Positions 1 to 9,092 of a stretch of DNA of 64,000 bases are shown piece after piece. The stretch's first letter is position 1; every line of letters starts with the position of its first letter. The notes under the pieces were generated by a model that did no database searches, was not told where the DNA came from, and was given only the letters and a program-made list of their open reading frames with translations. The stretch is from an uncultured Lachnospiraceae bacterium (GTDB taxonomy: Bacteria; Bacillota; Clostridia; Lachnospirales; Lachnospiraceae), in contig CANRHU010000001.1 of the NCBI GenBank assembly GCA_947630485.1, positions 1 through 64,000 of the forward strand, read 5' to 3'. The position numbers were made by a program, and so were the translations under genes.

Positions 1-22
1 ACGGGAAAGAGAGGGAAATCAT

Positions 23-433
23 ATGTACACGAAGCCTAAACACCAGGATAACCGGGAGTTCCACAGGGGGGATATCTTTTATGCCGACTTAAATCCGTAT
101 GTAGGGTCGGAGCAGGGAGGCGTCCGCCCGGTTGTGGTTCTTCAGAACGATATGGGGAATACATTTTCCCAGACCATCATTGTTGCGCCGGCAACAACAA
201 GGACTTATAAGAAACCGTCACAGCCGACCCATGTGGTGCTGGAAGATGTGGAAGGGTTGGCCGAGGTGTCCCTGTTCATGCTGGAGCAGGTCAGGACGAT
301 TGATAAGCGCCGCGTCCGTTATTATGTCGGGAAGATGACGGAGGGGCAGATGGAGCGGATCAATGCGGCGCTGAGGGTCAGCCTGGGACTGGACGACGCG
401 GATATGCTGCCGGAGACGGTGGAAGCGCCTTGA
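23..433 (+). CDS. PemK/MazF-family type II toxin (endoribonuclease-like)
   Basis: RGDIFYADLNPYVGSEQGGVRPVVVLQND...TIIVAPATTR is the PemK/MazF signature; SD-like agagggaaatc upstream. No antitoxin visible because the window starts here. Confidence 0.9.
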   Translation: MYTKPKHQDNREFHRGDIFYADLNPYVGSEQGGVRPVVVLQNDMGNTFSQTIIVAPATTRTYKKPSQPTHVVLEDVEGLAEVSLFMLEQVRTIDKRRVRYYVGKMTEGQMERINAALRVSLGLDDADMLPETVEAP

Positions 434-455
434 TGGAGGGAACGGGTATGCGCGT

Positions 456-659
456 ATGAAGACGAACGGGCCAGAGATAAGTGTAAACGGAGGCCCTGCG
501 GAATCCCCCGTGCTGAAGGTCCGTCTTGGGGATGATGTGGTGACAGTGAGGTTCAGCGCCGCAGAGTCAGATGGCGTCAAAAAGAGGGTACGGGATATCC
601 TGACATCATCTTACGCAGGGCGGCTGCAGGCGCTGCCTCCGGAAACGGCGGACGAATGA
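456..659 (+). CDS. small hypothetical accessory protein of the mobile element (loosely TnpW-like)
   Basis: 67 aa ORF directly after the toxin; segment VVTVRFSAAESDGVKKRVRDIL is reminiscent of transposon-encoded TnpW small proteins. Family call is weak. Confidence 0.5.
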   Translation: MKTNGPEISVNGGPAESPVLKVRLGDDVVTVRFSAAESDGVKKRVRDILTSSYAGRLQALPPETADE

Positions 660-674
660 TTGGGGCAAAGGGAA

Positions 675-803
675 ATGGCTGCGGGTAACTGCGGCGGCAT
701 CCGTGACAATATGATGGAAGTGAGGTATGATACTGATGAGGGATATCTGTTGGAGGGGAGTCCTGATGAATGTACCTTGATAACCGAATACAGGCCAAAG
801 TAA
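675..803 (+). CDS. putative microprotein (42 aa) upstream of the recombinase
   Basis: ATG at 675 preceded by aaaggga; encodes MAAGNCGGIRDNMMEVRYDTDEGYLLEGSPDECTLITEYRPK. Shorter than the ORF-track cutoff. Confidence 0.35.
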   Translation: MAAGNCGGIRDNMMEVRYDTDEGYLLEGSPDECTLITEYRPK

Positions 804-845
804 CGCGGCTTTCTACATTATATAAGGAAATATAGGAGGTGCGTT

Positions 846-2477
846 ATGAAACGGGTTTATACATTATACAGAGTGTCTACGAAGAAGCAGGTGGACAGGA
901 ATGATAAGAACCAGGCGGACATCCCAATGCAGAAAAACGCCTGCCATGAGTTTGCAGGCCGGCAGTATGAGTGGGAGATCGTGAAGGAATTTTCCGAGAT
1001 GGGCGTTTCCGGCTATAAGGTATCAGCCGAAGACCGGGACGCGATCCAGGACCTGAAGGAGGCGGCGCTGAAAGGGGAATTCGACGTGCTCCTGGTCTTC
1101 ATGTTTGACCGGATCGGAAGGATCGACGACGAGACGCCTTTCATTGTGGAATGGTTCGTGAAGCACGGCATTGAGGTGTGGAGCAGCCAGGAGGGGCAGC
1201 AGAGGTTTGAAACCCACGTTGACAAGCTGACCAATTATATCCGCTTCTGGCAGGCGTCGGGGGAGAGTGAGAAGACTTCCATCCGTATCAGGAATAAGAT
1301 GCAGCAGATGATCGCGGACGGTTTCTACACCGGCGGCCCGGTAAGGTTCGGGTACAGGCTGGCGGACAGCGGGCAGGTGAACCGGAAGAACCAGAAGATC
1401 CGGAAGTATGAGATTGACCCGGACGAGCGCGAGGTGCTGGCCATGATCGATGATATGACCATCAACAAAGGCTACGGCTCCTGGAGGCTGGCGGATTATC
1501 TGAATAAGCACGGGTATAAGGCGAAGAACGGCGGGAAGTTTACCAGTATCAAAATCAACCGGATACTGAACGATCCCTATTACTGCGGCAGGCTGGAGGA
1601 CGGTACGACTTCCCCGGCGCTTGCGGCACTGCAGATCAGGAGCGACGAGGACTATGAGAAGATTCTCTACATCCTGAAGCAGAGGAATAATGCGAGCGAA
1701 GAAAAGCGGCATATCGCGATGCAGACCAAAAGCGGGGCGATGCTTTCCGGGAATGTGTTCTGTGCCCACTGCGGCGGCCGGCTGACGACCATGCGGTACA
1801 GGGACAGCTACACGAGGGCTGACGGGAGCGTTTACGCGGTGGATCAGCTGAAATACTGCTGCTACCATAAGGCGCGTAAGCTGGTGGAGTGCGAAGGGCA
1901 TGTGACGTATCAGGCCGACCGGGTGGACGAGAAGGTCTGCCGGCTTATGCGGAAGCTGTTTGCCGGTATGAGCGGCGCGCCGGAGGAAGAACGCCTCCAG
2001 GAGCTGTTCCGAAGGCAGATGGCCGGCAGCCGTGCGAAGCAGAAGAAGCTGGAGATGGAACTGAAAAAGAGCCGGACACAGCTTGACAGGCTCCAGATGG
2101 AGATCGCAAAGAGCCTTACGGGCGACAGCGTCTATACCGCGGAGGATCTTTCCCAGGTGATAAGGTCCGTAAAGACAAAGATTTCCGATTCTGAAAAAGA
2201 ACTTTCCGCCCTGAAGGAGGAAGAAGAAAGGAAGAAGCAGGGGCTGGACAGGATTTCCCCGGCCTATAACCAGTTCAAAAGCTGGGCGGAGGAATTTGAA
2301 ACGGCGTCGATGGAAGAAAAGAAGATGATCGCCGGACAGTTGTTCAACCGCGTCGAAGTAGACAGGGACTATAATATCACAGTAGAAATGAACATGACCT
2401 ATCAGCAGTTCTGTGCTGAGTGGGGAGACGGGGTGCTGCTCCTGAAAGAACAGAAGCAGGAACGCATCCCGGTCTGA
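846..2477 (+). CDS. large serine recombinase (resolvase N-terminal + recombinase + zinc-ribbon domains)
   Basis: YTLYRVSTKKQ start, FDRIGRIDDE, recombinase domain GPVRFGYRL, zinc ribbon CAHCGG...CCYHKARKLVEC, C-terminal coiled coil; SD taggaggtgcgtt. Confidence 0.95.
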   Translation: MKRVYTLYRVSTKKQVDRNDKNQADIPMQKNACHEFAGRQYEWEIVKEFSEMGVSGYKVSAEDRDAIQDLKEAALKGEFDVLLVFMFDRIGRIDDETPFIVEWFVKHGIEVWSSQEGQQRFETHVDKLTNYIRFWQASGESEKTSIRIRNKMQQMIADGFYTGGPVRFGYRLADSGQVNRKNQKIRKYEIDPDEREVLAMIDDMTINKGYGSWRLADYLNKHGYKAKNGGKFTSIKINRILNDPYYCGRLEDGTTSPALAALQIRSDEDYEKILYILKQRNNASEEKRHIAMQTKSGAMLSGNVFCAHCGGRLTTMRYRDSYTRADGSVYAVDQLKYCCYHKARKLVECEGHVTYQADRVDEKVCRLMRKLFAGMSGAPEEERLQELFRRQMAGSRAKQKKLEMELKKSRTQLDRLQMEIAKSLTGDSVYTAEDLSQVIRSVKTKISDSEKELSALKEEEERKKQGLDRISPAYNQFKSWAEEFETASMEEKKMIAGQLFNRVEVDRDYNITVEMNMTYQQFCAEWGDGVLLLKEQKQERIPV

Positions 2478-2701
2478 CAGGCGGGGCAGTCCCCGCCTTG
2501 TTCGATCATTCATACCGTTTCGGTCTGTAATCCATATCGCATTAAACCTATTCCAGCAAGAGCAAAAAAAGCTGTAAAATCCGGCAGTTTCCTCTTGACG
2601 GATGAAGATATTCATGGTAAACTGTTTTCCGTTGAAACTGAAGATTGACACCGGCTTAAACAGAGAAGATGATTCATAAGTCGGTTATGGTATAAGATTC
2701 A

Positions 2702-2789
2702 TCCCTGACTTTACGGTTGTAACCGTATTTAGTGGTAGAGCACGCGGCTGTTAACCGCGCTGTCGTAGGTTCGAGTCCTACTCGGGGAG
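2702..2789 (+). tRNA. interrupted/hybrid tRNA-Asn(GTT); body from 2728 is intact, 5' part replaced or split by the palindrome
   Basis: Anticodon arm cgcggctGTTaaccgcg, T-arm GTAGGTTCGAGTCCTAC, 3' acceptor TCGGGGA+G at 2782-2789. Expected 5' strand TCCCCGA is not adjacent to the D-arm; closest match is TCCCTGA at 2702-2708. Confidence 0.7.
2712..2727. repeat. 16-bp perfect inverted repeat TACGGTT-GT-AACCGTA at the tRNA-Asn/element junction
   Basis: Read directly: 7-bp arms 2712-2718 and 2721-2727 with a GT spacer. Confidence 0.9.
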
Positions 2790-2797
2790 CTTAAGCT

Positions 2798-2869
2798 GGC
2801 CCCATGGTCAAGCGGTTAAGACATCGCCCTTTCACGGCGGTAACACGAGTTCGAATCTCGTTGGGGTCA
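2798..2869 (+). tRNA. tRNA-Glu(TTC)
   Basis: GGCCCCA/TGGGGTC acceptor, anticodon loop CTTTCAC, T-arm cgagttcgaatctcg; 72 nt. Confidence 0.95.
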
Positions 2870-2902
2870 TAAGAGATGCGGATCGTGCATAAAAGAATAT
2901 AT

Positions 2903-2974
2903 GGCGACATAGCCAAGTGGTAAGGCGTGGGTCTGCAAAACCCTGATCCACCGGTTCAAATCCGGTTGTCGCCT
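2903..2974 (+). tRNA. tRNA-Cys(GCA)
   Basis: GGCGACA/TGTCGCC acceptor, anticodon GCA in gggtctGCAaaaccc, T-arm ccggttcaaatccgg; 72 nt. Confidence 0.95.
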
Positions 2975-2980
2975 CTCAGA

Positions 2981-3006
2981 AGAGCCCTCGAGATTGGGCT
3001 CTTTTT
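2981..3006 (+). terminator. Rho-independent terminator after the tRNA cluster
   Basis: AGAGCCC-tcgagatt-GGGCTCT followed by a T-run. Confidence 0.85.
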
Positions 3007-3142
3007 CTGTGGAAAATATTAGAAGTCCTTTCGTATAATTTCTACATATTAGTTACATATTTCACATTGTATTAATAGAAATACATAGATACTGGCATTG
3101 AACAATTTTTTGACAAATTCATGTAAATTTTGCGGAATCTGG

Positions 3143-3171
3143 TTGTTTTTGCCGGGGATTTATTATATAAT
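3143..3171 (+). promoter_or_regulatory. sigma-A-type promoter of the ABC transporter operon
   Basis: TTGTTT - 17 bp - TATAAT; predicted TSS about 3178. Confidence 0.65.
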
Positions 3172-3180
3172 AAACCTATG

Positions 3181-3212
3181 TTGGCATTATGCAGTGCCAA
3201 GGAAACCCTGCA
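3181..3212 (+). promoter_or_regulatory. candidate H-type RNA pseudoknot in the 5' UTR
   Basis: S1 TTGGCA(3181-3186)/TGCCAA(3195-3200); S2 TGCAG(3190-3194)/CTGCA(3208-3212); loops 3, 0 and 7 nt. Confidence 0.5.
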
Positions 3213-3249
3213 ACCCGTTACTACATAACAGGCAAATGAGGTATATTTT

Positions 3250-4314
3250 ATGGAGATCAAAATTCTCAACCTGACAAAAGCGTACGGAGATTTTAAAGCT
3301 GTAGACGACATGAATTTGAGCGTCGAAGACGGCGAACTGATTGGTCTTCTGGGGCCCTCCGGCTGTGGCAAGTCCACTACGCTTTTCATGCTGGCCGGCC
3401 TTACCGAGCCCACCAGCGGCCAGATCTTTTTTGGTGACAAGGATGTTACCAAGGTCCCCCCGGAGGATCGAGAGATTGGCCTTGTGTTCCAGAACTATGC
3501 GTTGTATCCGCACATGACGGTTCTGGACAACATTACGTTTCCGCTGATTAACCGCAAGGTGAAGAAGGCGGAGGCGATTGAGAGAGCCCAGGAGATGGCG
3601 CATCTGGTTCAGCTGGATGGCCTTCTGAACCGTAAGCCCTCCGCGCTGTCCGGAGGACAGCAGCAGCGAGTCGCTATTGCCCGCGCACTGGTGAAGAAAC
3701 CACAGGTCCTTTTGCTGGACGAGCCGCTTTCCAATCTGGATGCGAAGCTGAGGGTGGAAACCCGAGAAGAAATCAAGAGAATTCAACAGGAAGTCAAGAT
3801 CACCACATTATTCGTTACTCATGACCAGGAAGAGGCTATGAGTATCTCAAACCGTATCGCAGTTATGAACCGCGGTGTTGTGCAGCAGTATGACGCGCCG
3901 CAGGCCATGTACTTGAATCCCATCAATGCATTCGTCGCCCAGTTTTTGGGTATGCCTCAGATCAATATGTTTCAGGCTCAGGTCACCGGCCGCGGAATCG
4001 AGCTGGATGGTGTCCTTCTGCGTACGAGGGAGCAGCTGGAGTCTGCCGGCAAGAAGATTGCAGACGGTACTTATCAGATGGGCGTCCGCCCCGAGTCGCT
4101 GGAGCTGTGTGAGGATGGCTTTATCGTGAAAGCGGATAACGTCCGCATGACCGGCCGCGATCTGTTGATCTTTTTCAAGATCGGCACGACGGAATTCCGT
4201 GCGCTGACCCATTCCGATCTGCAGCTTCGCGAGGGCGACAATCTTTGTCTGCGGGCGCGCAAGAACTCCCTGATCATCTTTGACGCGGACGGAAGCGCCC
4301 TGGTCAAATGCTAA
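3250..4314 (+). CDS. ABC transporter ATP-binding protein (MsmK/UgpC family)
   Basis: Walker A GPSGCGKST, signature LSGGQQQR, Walker B VLLLDEPL, C-terminal MalK-like extension. Confidence 0.95.
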   Translation: MEIKILNLTKAYGDFKAVDDMNLSVEDGELIGLLGPSGCGKSTTLFMLAGLTEPTSGQIFFGDKDVTKVPPEDREIGLVFQNYALYPHMTVLDNITFPLINRKVKKAEAIERAQEMAHLVQLDGLLNRKPSALSGGQQQRVAIARALVKKPQVLLLDEPLSNLDAKLRVETREEIKRIQQEVKITTLFVTHDQEEAMSISNRIAVMNRGVVQQYDAPQAMYLNPINAFVAQFLGMPQINMFQAQVTGRGIELDGVLLRTREQLESAGKKIADGTYQMGVRPESLELCEDGFIVKADNVRMTGRDLLIFFKIGTTEFRALTHSDLQLREGDNLCLRARKNSLIIFDADGSALVKC

Positions 4315-4329
4315 AGCGGGAGGTGCGGT

Positions 4330-5226
4330 ATGAATCGGAAAAGTTATAAAGGCTATGTGTATCTGGCGCCGGTACTGGCGATCATGCTGGTCTTTACGGC
4401 TTACCCGCTGGTAAGGGCGATCTTCATGAGCTTCTGCGAGGATTACAGCATCATCAATGGCAGCTATAAAGGCATCAACCTGGAAAACTACGCGGATCTG
4501 TTCAAGGATAAAGATTTCCGAAAGGCGATTACAAATACCATCACATACGTAATTTTTGTGGTGCCGCTTTCCGTTGTGATCTCTCTGTTGATTGCGAATC
4601 TGTTGAACAGCCATATCAGGTTCCAGGGGTTGTTTCAGACGCTGTATTTCCTTCCGTATGTCACCAGCGTTATCGCGATCGGCGTTGTGTGGAGATGGAT
4701 CCTGCACAGCCAGTATGGTCTGCTGAACAGCATTTTGAACTTTTTTGGCTTTGAGTCGATTGGATGGTTGACAGACCGGAACTATTCCATGGCATCGTTG
4801 ATTATATTCGCCGTATGGAAGAGTCTGGCGTTTGACATTATGATTTTCCTGGCGGCTCTGCAGGGGATTTCTCCGGATCTGTATTCGGCGGCCCGCGTGG
4901 ACGCCACGCCCAGATGGAGAGTATTTTTCCGGATCACGGTGCCGGCGATGAGACCCATTATCGCGTATGCGTTTGTTATGGGCATCATCAACTCGTTTAA
5001 GGTGTACAATGAGGTGTTCTCGCTGTTCAATGGTTCGGCGGGCCCCAGCGGATATAACTCCGCGATCACCATCGTGTTCTACATTTATGATAAGTTCTAC
5101 AACAATTATAAATACGGTATCGCGGCCGCAGGCTCTGTAGTCCTGTTCCTGCTCATCATGTTCTTTACGGCGATCCAGAGGCTTCCGGGCCGCATCCGTG
5201 CGAGAAAGGAGGCCGCGCAGAAATGA
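4330..5226 (+). CDS. ABC transporter permease (UgpA/MalF-type)
   Basis: Multi-TM; EAA-like loop AARVDATPRWRVFFRITVPAMRP. Confidence 0.92.
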   Translation: MNRKSYKGYVYLAPVLAIMLVFTAYPLVRAIFMSFCEDYSIINGSYKGINLENYADLFKDKDFRKAITNTITYVIFVVPLSVVISLLIANLLNSHIRFQGLFQTLYFLPYVTSVIAIGVVWRWILHSQYGLLNSILNFFGFESIGWLTDRNYSMASLIIFAVWKSLAFDIMIFLAALQGISPDLYSAARVDATPRWRVFFRITVPAMRPIIAYAFVMGIINSFKVYNEVFSLFNGSAGPSGYNSAITIVFYIYDKFYNNYKYGIAAAGSVVLFLLIMFFTAIQRLPGRIRARKEAAQK

Positions 5227-6059
5227 AATCGAGAAAACCGACTGCCATTATCGCGGAGATCGTAAAATATGTGATCCTGATCGCGGGCGCTCTGTTTACG
5301 TTGCTGCCTTTCGTATGGATGGTTCTTTCGTCTTTAAAGTCCGGCAGTGAGATCGTGGCGATCCCGCCGACGATCATTCCGACGCATTTCATGTTCTCCA
5401 ATTACGCGGAGGCATGGGCGGCGGCTCCGTTCCCGCGGTATTTCTTAAACACCGTGTTTGTCGCGACGGTGACGACGGTGGGCGTGCTGTTGACCAGTAT
5501 CCTGGCGGCGTTCGCGTTCGCGAGACTGGATTTTCCGGGTAAGAAGATCGTGTTCTCGCTGTTTATGGCGACGTTAATGATCCCCGGCGAGATGCTTCTG
5601 ATCACCAACTTTGTGACGGTAACCAAGTTAAAATGGGTGGATACCTACAAGGCGATGATCGTGCCGTGGCTGGCAAATGTATTCTATACGTATTTGCTGT
5701 CCCAGTTCTTCTCCAGCGTGCCGGAGGCGCTTTATCTGGCGGCGAAGGTGGACAAGTGCAGCGACTTAAAGTTTTTGTTTAAGATCATGGTTCCGATGAA
5801 TAAGAACGCGATTACGACGGTAGCGATCTTGAGCTTCATCGGCTCCTGGAATTCTTTCTTGTGGCCCCTTTTGGTTACGAACTCGACGAACATGCGCGTG
5901 CTGTCCCACGGACTTGTCCGCTTCCAGTCGGAAGCCGGAGCGCAGTATCAGCTGATTATGGCGGCCTCCTGCATTCTGGTGGTGCCGATTGTGATCATTT
6001 ACCTGTTCCTGCGCAAGTACATTCTGGAAGGCATGGCGTATACGGGGGTTAAGGGGTAA
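5223..6059 (+). CDS. carbohydrate ABC transporter permease (UgpE/MalG-type)
   Basis: Multi-TM; EAA-like loop AAKVDKCSDLKFLFKIMVPMNK; 4-nt overlap with the upstream permease. Confidence 0.92.
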   Translation: MKSRKPTAIIAEIVKYVILIAGALFTLLPFVWMVLSSLKSGSEIVAIPPTIIPTHFMFSNYAEAWAAAPFPRYFLNTVFVATVTTVGVLLTSILAAFAFARLDFPGKKIVFSLFMATLMIPGEMLLITNFVTVTKLKWVDTYKAMIVPWLANVFYTYLLSQFFSSVPEALYLAAKVDKCSDLKFLFKIMVPMNKNAITTVAILSFIGSWNSFLWPLLVTNSTNMRVLSHGLVRFQSEAGAQYQLIMAASCILVVPIVIIYLFLRKYILEGMAYTGVKG

Positions 6060-6136
6060 TCACAGCCATAACGTGCTTTTAGGCGCGTCAATATAAATGG
6101 CAAGCAACTATTTTCTTTTGAAAAGGAGAGGCGATT

Positions 6137-7504
6137 ATGAAGATGAAGAAGATCATGGCCCTGACGATGGCAACTGTTATGGGCGCGAGCCTGCTGACCG
6201 CCTGCGGCGGCAGCGGAGGAACCACTTCAACCACAGCGTCCACGACAGCGGCAGCGGAGACAACGGCGGCTGCAACCACCGCGGCGGGAGATGCGGCTGC
6301 GGAAACCACAGCAGCGGCAGCTGAATCGACGGCGGAGCCGGTTACGATCACGTTCTGGCACGCGATGAGCAATGCGCAGGAGGTATCTCTGACTGAACTG
6401 ACCGATAAGTTCAACGCGGAGAACGGCAAGGGAATCACCGTAGAGCTGGTCAATCAGGGCGGCTACAGCGATCTGCAGACCAAGCTGATGGCGAGCGCCG
6501 CTGCGGATACTCTGCCCGATATGGCGCAGGCGTACAACAACTATTTCACAGATTATGTGGATAAGATCGTTCCGCTTGACGATTTCGTGAAGAACGATTT
6601 CGATAACTGGGAGGATATTGTCGAAGGCTACCGCATTGAGAACAGCGAATATGGCTTTATCACAGGTGTTCCTTTCAATAAGAGTACCTATCCGTTCTTC
6701 TACAACAAGACCATGTTTGACAGGGCCGGCATCACAGAGCCCCCGACAACCTGGGAGGACCTGGAGAAGGACGGCGCCATCCTTCTGGAGAAGGAAGGCG
6801 TTCCGATGCTCGGCTATGACTCCATGTGCGATATGCTGGAGATCTTCCTGCGTCAGAACGGCGCAGATTACGTAGACGAGACAGGCGCCCTGTTCAACAC
6901 TCCCGAAGGCCTGGAGGCGATTGAGTTCATCCTGAACCTGTACAGTAAAGGCTATGCCCGTCTGATTGGTGAGGACGCGTATTTCTCCAACCTGATGAGC
7001 TCCGAGATGATCGGCGGTTATGTCGGATCCTGCGCAGGCGTTACTTACATCGTAACGGACAATGAGGGACATGAATTCGAGCTGGGTGTCGCCCCGATCG
7101 CGCAGGGCAAGAAGAACGCCGCTTATAACGCAGGTACGAACCTGGTTATGTTTACGAAGGATGAAGCGAAGCAAAAGGCAGCCTGGGAATACATGAAGTT
7201 CCTTACCTCTGCTGAGTCTCAGGTGAAGTGGTCCATCGATACCGGATATGTGCCGGTTCGTACTTCTGCTTATGAGAGCCAGGAGTATCAGGATTTCATG
7301 GCCGGCGATACGCCGGGCGCCATCACCGCGAGAGCGGCATACGGACAGGCTCCTTACGGCTATGTTCCCAGCAATTACTTCCCCGGCGCCAATGAGATCC
7401 GCAACGTTGTGTCCGATACTCTGACCGTATGTATTTCCGAGGGCAGGACTGCTCAGGAGACGCTGGATGAGCTGGTTACCGCGATCAACGACGTGGTACA
7501 GTAA
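6137..7504 (+). CDS. extracellular solute-binding lipoprotein (UgpB-like)
   Basis: Lipobox LLTACGG, Thr/Ala-rich linker, ITFWHAMS, FNKSTYPFFYNKTMFDRAG, DTGYVPVR. Confidence 0.92.
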   Translation: MKMKKIMALTMATVMGASLLTACGGSGGTTSTTASTTAAAETTAAATTAAGDAAAETTAAAAESTAEPVTITFWHAMSNAQEVSLTELTDKFNAENGKGITVELVNQGGYSDLQTKLMASAAADTLPDMAQAYNNYFTDYVDKIVPLDDFVKNDFDNWEDIVEGYRIENSEYGFITGVPFNKSTYPFFYNKTMFDRAGITEPPTTWEDLEKDGAILLEKEGVPMLGYDSMCDMLEIFLRQNGADYVDETGALFNTPEGLEAIEFILNLYSKGYARLIGEDAYFSNLMSSEMIGGYVGSCAGVTYIVTDNEGHEFELGVAPIAQGKKNAAYNAGTNLVMFTKDEAKQKAAWEYMKFLTSAESQVKWSIDTGYVPVRTSAYESQEYQDFMAGDTPGAITARAAYGQAPYGYVPSNYFPGANEIRNVVSDTLTVCISEGRTAQETLDELVTAINDVVQ

Positions 7505-7587
7505 CAGACGGCAGGCCTGAAGCATGGTTCATGTCTGATGAACCGGTGTCTGTGTTTGACGGTAATTCATGAATAGCTGACCAATGA

Positions 7588-7633
7588 TTTCCCTGCGGGG
7601 CAGGAGCAGTCCGGTTCCGCAGGGAAAATTTTC
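7588..7633 (+). terminator. terminator after the solute-binding protein gene
   Basis: TTTCCCTGCGG...CCGCAGGGAAA followed by ATTTTCC. Confidence 0.65.
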
Positions 7634-7708
7634 CTCTCAAGGATGGAGAAAAAACGACAGAGAAAGTGGAATGACGGCAGCTGGGTGTGGTGAAAGAAGG
7701 AGAATTTC

Positions 7709-9043
7709 ATGACAAGAATTACATTTTACAAGGGGTTAAAGGAGATCGGCGGAACCTTTGTTGCTGTGGAAACAGAGAAGGCAGTGTGTATGTTTGACTT
7801 CGGCTTTTCGGTTTCCGGGAGGTGCGACGATCGCGTGCGGCTGCGGCAGGAGTCGCTGGTCGAGGATTACGTTCGGATTGGGATGCTGCCCGCGGCGGAC
7901 GGGATATACGCGGAGAAACCGGCGAAGAATCTGGGACTTAAGTCCTACGGTCAGAATACGAAGGAGCATTTTTTCTTTATTTCCCATATGCATATCGATC
8001 ATATGGGGGGCCTGGGTATGCTTGACGATGAGGTTCCTGTGTATATGAGCGAGGATTCCCTGCGGCTGTACCGGAGGCTCTGCGCCATGGGAGATATTCA
8101 GCAGAGGGGCCACGAGCGGTGCATCGGGATTCCTTATGGGCAGACCTTTAAGCGCGGCGATATCGCAGTAGAGGTATTGCGGATCGATCATGACGTTATC
8201 GGCGCCAGCGGAGCCCGGATTACGACGCCGGATGGGACGATCGTCTATACTGGCGACTATCGTTTCCATGGGTTCTACCCAGGGGCGTCGAAAGAATTCG
8301 GCGAAACCTGCCAGGGCGCGGACGTACTGATTACGGAAGGCGTGTCCGTCAGCTTCGGTGATGTCGATATGCTTTCGCTTACGGCGCCGGAGGAGGATAT
8401 TCGCACGGAGGAGCAGCTGCAGCAGGAGATGTCCCAGGCGTGCCGTGAAAATGACGGCCTGCTGATTATCAATCCCTACAACCGCAATGTGGAGAGGCTG
8501 CATCGGCTGATCGGCACCTTTGAGGCAGAAGGACGCGCGCTCGTCATGGATCCGGTGCAGGCAGATTATGTGGCGGAGTTTTATCCGGACGACGATATTT
8601 ACGTCTATGAAAAGACGCTGAATGGGAGAAATGTGCCGGAATGGTTTAAGGTCGTGACGCCTGAAAAGCTTCGGGAAAATCCCGGAAATTACGTGCTCCA
8701 GCTGGATTATCAGGATCTGTATGCGATTCTGGATCTGTCGGACGTAATATCCCGGTATTACCATATGGATGGCGCGCCGCTGGGAAGCTACGAAGAATCT
8801 TATCATAAGCTGACGGCTTTTTTGGAATACCTTGGGGTGCCGTATCAGTACTGCGGGCTTGGCGGACATTCCCGGCCTTATTATCTGAAGCTGATGGTGG
8901 ATACGGTGAAGCCGGGGACGCTGATCCCGCTGCACAGCTTCCGGCCGGAGCAAGTGAATTCCGATCAGATTGGGCAGCGGATTCTGCCGGAGGAAGGACA
9001 GACGGTAGTATTGGAGCGTGGGGAATGCCGTTTGGAGGCATGA
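7709..9043 (+). CDS. MBL-fold metallo-hydrolase (RNase J-like)
   Basis: HMHIDHMGG metal-binding motif, YTGDYRFHG. Confidence 0.88.
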   Translation: MTRITFYKGLKEIGGTFVAVETEKAVCMFDFGFSVSGRCDDRVRLRQESLVEDYVRIGMLPAADGIYAEKPAKNLGLKSYGQNTKEHFFFISHMHIDHMGGLGMLDDEVPVYMSEDSLRLYRRLCAMGDIQQRGHERCIGIPYGQTFKRGDIAVEVLRIDHDVIGASGARITTPDGTIVYTGDYRFHGFYPGASKEFGETCQGADVLITEGVSVSFGDVDMLSLTAPEEDIRTEEQLQQEMSQACRENDGLLIINPYNRNVERLHRLIGTFEAEGRALVMDPVQADYVAEFYPDDDIYVYEKTLNGRNVPEWFKVVTPEKLRENPGNYVLQLDYQDLYAILDLSDVISRYYHMDGAPLGSYEESYHKLTAFLEYLGVPYQYCGLGGHSRPYYLKLMVDTVKPGTLIPLHSFRPEQVNSDQIGQRILPEEGQTVVLERGECRLEA

Positions 9044-9092
9044 AAGTGGAACTGCAGAAAATATGACAACAGAATGAATGGGAAGGTAGTAT

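Noticed and set aside
1023-2651. 542-aa minus-strand ORF opposite the serine recombinase
   Set aside because: Antisense shadow ORF caused by GC-biased codon usage; sense ORF has clear recombinase domains.
23-2700. Prophage
   Set aside because: No phage structural, lysis or packaging genes visible in the window; only the integrase end of an element can be stated.
3181-3215. GAAACCCTGCAACCC resembling part of the SAM-I riboswitch core
   Set aside because: Only a short resemblance; SAM-I helices P1 and P4 are not apparent and the gene is not a sulfur-metabolism gene. Kept as a generic pseudoknot instead.
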